DNA of 64,000 bases from Echinicola sp. 20G. Its GTDB lineage: Bacteria; Bacteroidota; Bacteroidia; Cytophagales; Cyclobacteriaceae. Shown one piece after another: positions 36,393 to 43,388 of the stretch; positions within the stretch are counted from its first letter, which is position 1, and each line of letters starts with the position of its first letter. The DNA is taken from the NCBI RefSeq assembly GCF_015533855.1, contig NZ_AP024154.1, forward strand, positions 5,721,880 through 5,785,879. The letters run 5' to 3'. Position numbers and translations under genes: made by a program. The notes under the pieces are model-generated. The model had not been told where the DNA came from. It saw nothing but the letters and a program-made list of their open reading frames with translations, and searched no databases.

Positions 36393-37997
36393 TCATTCTA
36401 TCATTGGCTTTTCACTTGGTGTAGCCTTTATCTTTGTCAAGAAAAATGTCTCCCTTGTATCTTCTTTTCCTGATTCATTAAGGTACCTTACTTTTTGTTT
36501 ACCGGATAAAAGAAAATAATTATCATACCACCAGCTTAATGAAAGACTTTCATCTTGGGTCTCTTTTATCCTTTCATCCTCATCGAGCAAACCCAAGTCA
36601 AACTCTTTATTGGCATATTGGACTTCTCCATCTTCAAGGTAGCACAGCATCAACTTGTCCTCATCGAGATACATATAAAAAAGGTTTCTTCCGTCAAAAC
36701 TGACCTCTCCAAACTTACCTGGGCTGGTAGTCACATAATCGTCTAGTGAGAGTGTATTGTCCCAGATCATCTCTCCCCTACCGTCCAAAAGCACAAATTG
36801 CGCGGCCATGAATTTGTATTCATTACTGGAGGTTGGATCAGGCATACCAGAATAATACCATGGATATCCACCATTCATCACCCTATTCCTCATACTCAAA
36901 GGAGCATAGCGATAAAAATCACTGGAATACATCATATCTCTTGGAGAAAACCTTCCCGAGCTGGTTAAAAAGTAGTCATTGTAAATTAAAAAATAATCAT
37001 TCCCTGCTACCACCTCCCTAGTCACTAAACTATTGGGGATGGTAATATTTTTATCCTTTTCTACAGCTTTCTCCAAAGAGCGCTCTCTTCTTTCCTGCTG
37101 TTTCTCCGGTAAGTAATTATAGAAATTCTGAAAATCAGTTAGATTATAGAATATGTTTTCATACTCTCCAAATTCATTGATTTTAGAAAAATAAATTCCT
37201 CTATTGGGTTCTCTTTTCCTTTCTCCATATGGCCCAATAAGCACTTGATTATAATTCTGAATTGGGGTAAGCACTCCTTCTACAATTTCCAAATCTGGCC
37301 TATCTTCTGGCTCCACCTTTACTTCCCGTAATTTGTTCCCTTCAATATCAAAAGTCATTAATGACAAGCTCCGTTGTTTCAAACGGTCTCTTTTACTTAC
37401 CAAAACATCAAAGACCTTAAGCTCCTCATCTTTTCTCAATTGCAGAATACTGACTTCATTTGCGTAAACCCCTTGGACTGTAAACACACTCTTACTCTCT
37501 GTATCGAATACCTGAATCGCTGGTCTATAATCCATTACTCCCATCAGGATTGCTTTCTTGTCCATCACCAAAAACTCCTGAAGTTCCATATCCAGAATAT
37601 TCTCTATAGGCACCTCCCTTAAAGCTTGGTTAACCAAATTGATTTCATATACTACTTTCTCAGAGGCAAATGATTCCCCTTTCTGAAACAACAAGTACAA
37701 GTAATCTCCATCAAGGTCAAAACCAGTCATATCAAAATAATCCTTAACCGGAAATTCAAAAACCTTTGAAGCATTCAATTGCCTGTCCGTCGTAAAGTAC
37801 TGGATCCGTTGCTGTAGGCTATAACCTCTTTCAGCTTTGGTCCTGAATGAAATTGTACCTTCTTGTGTGGGCAACACGATATAATCGTAATCATCCCATT
37901 CAGAAGGAACTTCTATCCTTTGAACAACTTGGACTTGGGCAATTGTCATTTGAAAAGCACAGCAAAAACCAAAAAATAAAACTATAATTTTATTCAT
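36393..37997 (-). CDS. Secreted protein of unknown function
   Basis: About 534 aa from the preferred ATG at 37997 (MNKIIVLFFGF); a further ATG 12 bases upstream would add MRSQ. The signal peptide ends near QMTIAQ. The mature chain shows repeated strand-turn-strand stretches with Asp/Gly turns (FDLDGDYLYLLFQ, MTFDIEGNKL, VSFDGRNLFYMYLDED), suggestive of a beta-propeller-like fold. No lipobox, no T9SS domain and no catalytic motif were recognised. It is divergent from the polX-like gene and downstream from nothing obviously related. Confidence 0.7.
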   Translation of the reverse strand: MNKIIVLFFGFCCAFQMTIAQVQVVQRIEVPSEWDDYDYIVLPTQEGTISFRTKAERGYSLQQRIQYFTTDRQLNASKVFEFPVKDYFDMTGFDLDGDYLYLLFQKGESFASEKVVYEINLVNQALREVPIENILDMELQEFLVMDKKAILMGVMDYRPAIQVFDTESKSVFTVQGVYANEVSILQLRKDEELKVFDVLVSKRDRLKQRSLSLMTFDIEGNKLREVKVEPEDRPDLEIVEGVLTPIQNYNQVLIGPYGERKREPNRGIYFSKINEFGEYENIFYNLTDFQNFYNYLPEKQQERRERSLEKAVEKDKNITIPNSLVTREVVAGNDYFLIYNDYFLTSSGRFSPRDMMYSSDFYRYAPLSMRNRVMNGGYPWYYSGMPDPTSSNEYKFMAAQFVLLDGRGEMIWDNTLSLDDYVTTSPGKFGEVSFDGRNLFYMYLDEDKLMLCYLEDGEVQYANKEFDLGLLDEDERIKETQDESLSLSWWYDNYFLLSGKQKVRYLNESGKEDTRETFFLTKIKATPSEKPMIE

Positions 37998-38111
37998 TTG
38001 TGATCTCATCTTTCTAACTTGATTGTCCCATAAGATAAGGCTTATGATTTTATTTTAAAACAATTATTACGGACATTTGCCGCTACCTAAAACGCAAATA
38101 ACAAGAAAGCT

Positions 38112-39818
38112 TTGGACAATAAAAACATCACCAAAATACTAAAGTTAACTTCCCAATTGATGGAACTGCATGAGGAAAATGCCTTTAAAATCCGCAGCTA
38201 TACCTCAGCCATTTACTCTATCGACCAAGGAAACATTAGCCTTGAAGGGCTAAGCAAAGATGAGCTTCAAAAAATCAATGGAATTGGAAAAAGCATTGCT
38301 GAAGTCATTGAACAACTGCAACAGACAGGAACACACCAATATCTTGATGAACTATTGGACAAAACGCCCAAAGGCTTACTCGAAGTACTTGAAATAAAAG
38401 GTTTAGGACCAAAAAAAATCAAAGTTCTTTGGAAAGAACTAAACATCACCTCCGTCCATGAATTGTTAGAAGCATGCCAAGCTGGAGAGGTAGCCAAAAT
38501 CAAGGGCTTTGGTGCCAAAACGCAAGAGGGTATCATTCAGTCTCTGGAGTACATGGAGTCCAACAGAGGAAAATGGCACTATGCGGATGCTGAGCCAGAG
38601 GCAATTGCCATTCAGGAAAAACTGGAAGGGTTATTTGGTAAGGAAAACATCGCTATCACAGGTGATTTTGCCAGGAAGGCTGAAATTATTGAAAGGCTAG
38701 AATGGATCATCAATACGGATCAACGCAAAGAAACTTTTGATAAAATAGATCAGCTTGAAGCAATCGAGAAAAACAAAAAGATTTCCAGCCCCTTTACTTG
38801 GAGAGGAAAAACAAAAGAGAAAGAACTGGAAATAGTTTTCTTTGCGGCAAGCAACAGTTCTTTTGTCAGTGAACAATTACTCAGAACCGGAAGCCGGTCT
38901 CACTTATTAGCTCCAATTGATAATGAGCAAACCTTGGGCAGTTTCTTTAAGTCTAAGTCTTTCTCTTCTGAAAAAGAGGCTTACCAAGAAGCTGGCCTAC
39001 CCTATATCCTACCAGAGCTTAGAGAAGGTCAATTTGAAATAGCCTTGGCCAAAGAAGATAAACTTCCGCTACTCCTTGAAGAAAGTGACCTAAAAGGCAT
39101 CCTCCACAACCACTCTACCTACAGTGATGGCAAACATACCCTGAAGGAAATGGCCCTTTATTGTCAAGAATTGGGATATGAATATTTAGGCATCAGTGAC
39201 CATAGCCGCACAGCTTCTTATGCTGGTGGTTTGGACATAGAAAAAGTAGAAAAGCAGCAGGAAGAGATCAAAGTCTTAAACAAAGAGCTGGCCCCTTTTA
39301 AGGTTTTCAGCGGAATAGAAAGTGATATTCTTCCTGATGGTAATTTGGATTATCCTGATGAAGTATTGGCTTCATTCGACTTTATCGTCTCATCTATCCA
39401 CAGCAGTCTGAACATGACCAGAAAAAAAGCTACTGCTAGGTTAATCAAAGCCATTGAAAACCCTTACACTACCATCCTAGGACATCCAACTGGCAGACTT
39501 TTGCTGAGAAGAGAAGGATACCCCATTGATCACAAAGCAATCATAGATGCTTGTGCTGAGAATAAGGTAGTCATAGAAATCAATGCCAACCCGTGGCGCC
39601 TTGACCTTGACTGGAGATGGGTTCATTATGCTATGGAAAAAGGCGTCAAGCTTTCCATTAATCCGGACGCCCACGAAAAGAAAGGGTACTTCCATATGAA
39701 ATACGGTGTACTGGTAGGCAGAAAAGGAGGGCTGACCAATGAAATGACCCTCAACGCGATGACCTTGAAAGAGATCGATGAATATTTTTCAAAACGGAAA
39801 AACGACATTAAAAAATAA
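38112..39818 (+). CDS. PolX-family protein with degenerate polymerase site and intact PHP domain
   Basis: 568 aa. The N-terminal helix-hairpin-helix region has NGIGKSIAE (56), KGLGPKKI (96) and KGFGAKTQE (131). The polymerase palm aligns as GDFARKAEIIERLEWIINT at 184-202. Canonical PolX has GS..R...T..DLDFI there, and the two metal aspartates are replaced by Arg195 and Glu197. The third Asp is Glu238. The C-terminal PHP domain is complete: HNHSTYSDG (332-340), SDHS (362-365), SGIESDI, SSIHSS, GHPTGR and NPDAH. This predicts a 3'-5' exonuclease/AP endonuclease-type enzyme without polymerase activity. The start is TTG, needed to keep the conserved N-terminus. Confidence 0.9.
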   Translation: MDNKNITKILKLTSQLMELHEENAFKIRSYTSAIYSIDQGNISLEGLSKDELQKINGIGKSIAEVIEQLQQTGTHQYLDELLDKTPKGLLEVLEIKGLGPKKIKVLWKELNITSVHELLEACQAGEVAKIKGFGAKTQEGIIQSLEYMESNRGKWHYADAEPEAIAIQEKLEGLFGKENIAITGDFARKAEIIERLEWIINTDQRKETFDKIDQLEAIEKNKKISSPFTWRGKTKEKELEIVFFAASNSSFVSEQLLRTGSRSHLLAPIDNEQTLGSFFKSKSFSSEKEAYQEAGLPYILPELREGQFEIALAKEDKLPLLLEESDLKGILHNHSTYSDGKHTLKEMALYCQELGYEYLGISDHSRTASYAGGLDIEKVEKQQEEIKVLNKELAPFKVFSGIESDILPDGNLDYPDEVLASFDFIVSSIHSSLNMTRKKATARLIKAIENPYTTILGHPTGRLLLRREGYPIDHKAIIDACAENKVVIEINANPWRLDLDWRWVHYAMEKGVKLSINPDAHEKKGYFHMKYGVLVGRKGGLTNEMTLNAMTLKEIDEYFSKRKNDIKK

Positions 39819-39827
39819 ATAGCAGTT

Positions 39828-40118
39828 ATGAGTTGGATGGACAAGGATGCAGGAAAATTGCTGCAAAGGTCGTTTGTCATTGGGTTAGTGGGCATTTTGC
39901 TTTGCCTTATCCCAATGGCCAATGCAATCTTAACTTTTATGGATCAAGAAAAGCTCTTTTTCCTGAATGGTTTTGGTTTGGGAGCGCAATTGGTAGCGCT
40001 AAGCATGGCGGTGTTGGTATTGAGAAAAAGAAAGGTTGATCAAGAACATCAGGAAAAAGCCAAGAGGATGATCATTACATTAGGGGTATCCCTGCTGTTT
40101 TTCATCCTAAATCGTTAA
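39828..40118 (+). CDS. Small membrane protein of unknown function
   Basis: 96 aa with three hydrophobic segments (about 14-33, 41-64 and 81-95) and a short basic linker RKRKVDQEHQEKAKR. Not recognised. It begins 9 bp after the PolX-like gene and is almost certainly on the same transcript, which ends at the bidirectional terminator at 40124-40154. Confidence 0.65.
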   Translation: MSWMDKDAGKLLQRSFVIGLVGILLCLIPMANAILTFMDQEKLFFLNGFGLGAQLVALSMAVLVLRKRKVDQEHQEKAKRMIITLGVSLLFFILNR

Positions 40119-40123
40119 AAAAT

Positions 40124-40154
40124 AAAAAGAGAGCTCGGACATAGCTCTCTTTTT
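40124..40154. terminator. Bidirectional terminator
   Basis: A 12-bp stem (40124-40135 with 40143-40154) has a 7-nt loop and T-runs on both strands. It serves the small membrane-protein gene and the convergent cold-shock gene. Confidence 0.85.
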
Positions 40155-40179
40155 TTGTAAAAAAATGGCTGAAATAACT

Positions 40180-40371
40180 CTATGCTTTTTTAACATTTAT
40201 AGCATTCAATCCTTTTTTTCCTTCTTTGACGTCATATGATACTTTGTCATTCTGTTCGACTTTGTCTACAAGCCCTGTTGCATGAACAAAGACATCATTT
40301 TGGGATTCATCGTCTATAATGAAACCGAATCCCTTAGCTTCATTGTAAAATTTCACTTTTCCGGTAAGCAT
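40180..40371 (-). CDS. Cold-shock domain protein (CspA family)
   Basis: 63 aa, a single five-stranded OB-fold RNA/ssDNA-binding domain. RNP1 is KGFGFI (residues 13-18) and RNP2 is DVFVH (26-30). It should act as an RNA chaperone in the cytoplasm. About 60-70 nt of AT-rich DNA lies between the start and the divergent SixA-like gene. A near-consensus box (minus strand CATATTTG at about 40431-40438) would give a leader of about 55 nt, as is common for csp genes. Confidence 0.93.
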   Translation of the reverse strand: MLTGKVKFYNEAKGFGFIIDDESQNDVFVHATGLVDKVEQNDKVSYDVKEGKKGLNAINVKKA

Positions 40372-40454
40372 AATAATTAAAATTGTTAGTGGTTAATTGA
40401 ATACTTAAAGTAAAAATATTCGTCCAAAAAACAAATATGTTTTTTTAGTATCTT

Positions 40455-40952
40455 ATGAACATGAAAAAATTAGTTATTTATCGACACGCCAAATCTTCTT
40501 GGGACAATCCCTTTTTGGAAGACCATGCTAGACCATTGGCAGAACGTGGTTTAAGGGATGCACCAAGAATGGCCCAGAGACTAAAAAAGAAAAAGATATT
40601 TCCGGATTATATGCTTTCATCAGATGCTGAAAGAGCAAAATCCACCGCCTTGATTACAGCAGAGAACCTCCACTTTCCAAAGAAACAGATTAAACTCACT
40701 CGAGATCTCTATCATGCTTCTTCACACAACATTCTTCAGTGCTTACATCAAATCCCCAACACGAATGACGTCGCCTTTATCTTTGGCCATAATCCGGGAT
40801 TCAATGAACTGATTGAAGACTTGGGAGGCACTATCGACAACCTCCCCACCTGCGGCCAATTCGGATTTACTTTCAATACCGAGTACTGGAAAAACATCAG
40901 TCCAGCCAATGCCAGTTTTTGGTTTGTAGATTATCCCAAGAACGAGAGCTAA
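40455..40952 (+). CDS. SixA-like histidine phosphatase
   Basis: 165 aa. Histidine-phosphatase superfamily, SixA branch: catalytic His in the RHG-like YRHAKSSW at about residue 11, the Arg of DAERAKSTA, and the second His in FGHNPGFNEL. SixA of E. coli dephosphorylates Hpt domains or the nitrogen PTS. A hybrid kinase with Hpt lies 8 kb away, but a link is speculative. ATG at 40461 (MKKLVIYRH) is also possible. The stop overlaps the stop of the convergent SDR gene by 3 bases. Confidence 0.87.
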   Translation: MNMKKLVIYRHAKSSWDNPFLEDHARPLAERGLRDAPRMAQRLKKKKIFPDYMLSSDAERAKSTALITAENLHFPKKQIKLTRDLYHASSHNILQCLHQIPNTNDVAFIFGHNPGFNELIEDLGGTIDNLPTCGQFGFTFNTEYWKNISPANASFWFVDYPKNES

Positions 40953-41674
40953 AAATCTCTTACATCCTGAAGTACTTCTGTAAACTCGTCCAAATGGTCT
41001 ATTAAATAGAGTACTTTTTCCGCTACCACTTCGGGAGAACTTAATTCATCGTTTGCTTTAAAATCCTTAAACTTTTTCAACCCACTGAAATTCTCTTGAT
41101 CAGCCGATCTAATATCTGCCTGCATAGGGGTATCGACGATCCCTGGTGACAAAGCATAATAGTTGATTCCAAAACCCTTTAGATCACTTTCCACTTGGGC
41201 CACACCGGTCATTCTATTGAGAGCTGCTTTTGAACTACAGTAACCTGACCAACCGTCGACATCCTTACTGGCCGCTCCTGATGAGATATTGATCACCAGC
41301 TTTTCACACTTTTGATCATGGTATTTTCTCACATATTCGTTTATTAAAATGGCCGGGGCTACCACATTTACGGCATTGATCTTTGCAATTCCTGTTGGAT
41401 CCAATTTGCCCAAAGGCCCAATTTCTCCTATCCATCCTGCATTATTGATCAGAACTATTCTGTCAAAATCTCCAACAGGAAAAATGGAAGGCAATTCTTT
41501 GATTAAACCTGTCGTATTCGCCAAATCCAATTCAAAATGTGTAAAACCATCACCTGACTCCATCGTTGACCTAGAAATCCCAACAACCTGATTTTTCTCA
41601 CTTTCAACCAATTCGTCCAAAAGGGCTTTCCCTAAACCCTTGCTACAACCCGTTAAAACATAAAGGCTTTTCAT
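40949..41674 (-). CDS. Short-chain dehydrogenase resembling sepiapterin reductase
   Basis: 241 aa from ATG 41674 (MKSLYVLTGCSKGLGKAL); an upstream frame to 41707 would lie in the hslU terminator. NADP-binding TGCSKGLGKA, LINNAGWIG, and the catalytic Ser/Tyr/Lys in NISSG and GWSGYCSSKAA. The latter block, YALSPGIVDTPMQ, LKKFK and the end DEFTEVLQDVRDF resemble sepiapterin reductase (which has GWALYCAGKAA, YAPGPLDTDMQ and a C-terminal Asp that holds the pterin). It would make tetrahydrobiopterin from 6-pyruvoyl-tetrahydropterin, the product predicted for the enzyme at 3376-3795. A general SDR role remains possible. Confidence 0.78.
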   Translation of the reverse strand: MKSLYVLTGCSKGLGKALLDELVESEKNQVVGISRSTMESGDGFTHFELDLANTTGLIKELPSIFPVGDFDRIVLINNAGWIGEIGPLGKLDPTGIAKINAVNVVAPAILINEYVRKYHDQKCEKLVINISSGAASKDVDGWSGYCSSKAALNRMTGVAQVESDLKGFGINYYALSPGIVDTPMQADIRSADQENFSGLKKFKDFKANDELSSPEVVAEKVLYLIDHLDEFTEVLQDVRDF

Positions 41675-41697
41675 GGCACTAATTATAGTTAATAAAA

Positions 41698-41718
41698 AAG
41701 GAGGCAACTTGCCTCCTT
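41698..41718 (-). terminator. Intrinsic terminator of hslU
   Basis: AAGGAGGC (41698-41705) pairs with GCCTCCTT (41711-41718) across AACTT. The minus strand continues TTTTATT. It lies 11 bp past the hslU stop. Confidence 0.85.
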
Positions 41719-41728
41719 CTATTTTTGA

Positions 41729-43129
41729 TTATAAAATGTATTGCGATAAATCCCTGTTTTTCACTAAAGAACTTAGCCTTTCATCTACCATCTCTTTGGT
41801 GATCATGATCTTGGAGTTGGCCTGAATGGTATCAGGCACTTCAAACAAGAAGTCATTGAGTAAATGGCTCATCACAGTATGTAATCTCCTTGCCCCAATA
41901 TTTTCAACTTCCTCATTGATCTTAAAAGCGATCCTGGCTATTTCCTCAATGGCCTCATCAGTATATTCAAGATGTACCTCTTCTGCTCCAAATAATGCCT
42001 GGTATTGCTTTGTAAGGGCATTTTTTGGTTCTTTCAAAATCCGGGTAAAGTCATTCTGAGAAAGACTATCTAGTTCTACCCTAATCGGAAAACGTCCCTG
42101 CAATTCAGGGATCAAGTCAGAAGGCTTGCTCACATGGAATGCTCCAGCCGCAATAAAGAGAACGTGATCAGTATGCACCAAACCATATTTGGTATTTACT
42201 GCACTTCCCTCCACGATTGGCAACAAATCCCGTTGAACACCTTCCCTACTTACATCAGGGCCTCCACCGCCTTTTCCGCTCTTGGAAGCTATCTTGTCCA
42301 CCTCATCAATGAAGATTATTCCATTGTTCTCAGCCAAGAAAATGGCCTCTTCTTTAACCTCATCAAAATCAATCAATTTGGAAGTCTCTTCTTCCATCAA
42401 AATTTTGCGGGCTTCGGCAATGGTCACTTTTCTTTTCTTGGTCTTTTTGGGCATCATCCCACTGATCATGTCCTGAAGGCCGGCCATGCTGGCATCATCC
42501 ATCATTCCATTACCAATCATCCCTACTCCCACTGGAGAGGATTGCTTGACATTGATCTCTACTTTTCTTTCTTCCAATTCTCCATTTTTGAGCTTCTCTC
42601 TGAAACGTTCTCTGGTCTTTTCGTTTAGCTCTTGCTCAGAAGCTTTCTCTGGATCAAACTCTCCGTTGCTATTTGCTCTGGAAGTATTGAAAGAAGGAGT
42701 TTTCACAGGTGGGATCAAGATATCCAATAAAATATCCTCTACATTTTCTACCGCCTTTTCTTTTACCTCTTCGTTTTTGTTTTCTTTTACCAAGTTGATG
42801 GACTGTTCTACTAGGTCCCTCACCATACTCTCTACATCACGCCCTACATATCCCACTTCTGTAAACTTGGAAGCCTCCACCTTGGTAAAAGGGGCATTGG
42901 CCACTTTGGCTAGCCTCCTGGCAATTTCCGTTTTACCTACACCGGTAGACCCAATCATAAGAATATTGTTAGGGACAATATCTTTTTGAAGGTCGCTTTT
43001 CACCATCATCCTCCTGATTCTATTTCTCAGTGCAATGGCCACATTTCTCTTAGCATCTTTTTGCCCAATTATATATTTGTCCAATTCATGGACAATTTGT
43101 TTTGGTGTCAAATGATTAATTTCTTTCAT
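41729..43129 (-). CDS. hslU: ATP-dependent protease ATPase subunit HslU
   Basis: 466 aa. AAA+ unfoldase partner of the HslV peptidase. Walker A GSTGVGKT (about 57-64), pore loop VGYVGRDVE, Walker B GIIFIDEVDKIA, and sensor motifs near GRFPIRVEL and GARRLHTV. An intermediate I-domain lies around 110-240, and the C-terminus SQYIL is the tail that docks into HslV. No hslV gene is adjacent or elsewhere in the window, unlike the hslVU pair in Proteobacteria. Confidence 0.96.
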   Translation of the reverse strand: MKEINHLTPKQIVHELDKYIIGQKDAKRNVAIALRNRIRRMMVKSDLQKDIVPNNILMIGSTGVGKTEIARRLAKVANAPFTKVEASKFTEVGYVGRDVESMVRDLVEQSINLVKENKNEEVKEKAVENVEDILLDILIPPVKTPSFNTSRANSNGEFDPEKASEQELNEKTRERFREKLKNGELEERKVEINVKQSSPVGVGMIGNGMMDDASMAGLQDMISGMMPKKTKKRKVTIAEARKILMEEETSKLIDFDEVKEEAIFLAENNGIIFIDEVDKIASKSGKGGGGPDVSREGVQRDLLPIVEGSAVNTKYGLVHTDHVLFIAAGAFHVSKPSDLIPELQGRFPIRVELDSLSQNDFTRILKEPKNALTKQYQALFGAEEVHLEYTDEAIEEIARIAFKINEEVENIGARRLHTVMSHLLNDFLFEVPDTIQANSKIMITKEMVDERLSSLVKNRDLSQYIL

Positions 43130-43341
43130 AATATCTTTCGGTCAGGAAATCAGATTGACTGACTTCGATTATCTTCTTTTCTTTAAACCCACTAACTCAT
43201 AAAACATGCCAGCAAGTGGATAGTTCAAACTAGATTGTTTGGGTTTTATTTGTGCTAACCTTATAAGCTGTTTACCTCAAATTAAATCAGCTTGAAAATG
43301 GTTCTTTAAGTAACACTTTTCTGATCAACTCTTAAAAAAAT

Positions 43342-43376
43342 AACCGGCAACATTTTTATAATCAATGCTGCCGGTT
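43342..43376 (-). terminator. Strand-specific intrinsic terminator of lon
   Basis: A 13-bp stem (43342-43354 with 43364-43376) whose one imperfect pair is G.U on the minus strand. It is followed by a T-rich stretch towards 43330 and lies just past the lon stop. Confidence 0.75.
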
Positions 43377-43388
43377 TTATACTAAATT

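Noticed and set aside
42486..42989. 167-codon Ser-rich frame antisense to hslU
   Set aside because: Typical mirror of a gene rich in charged codons; hslU on the opposite strand is certain.
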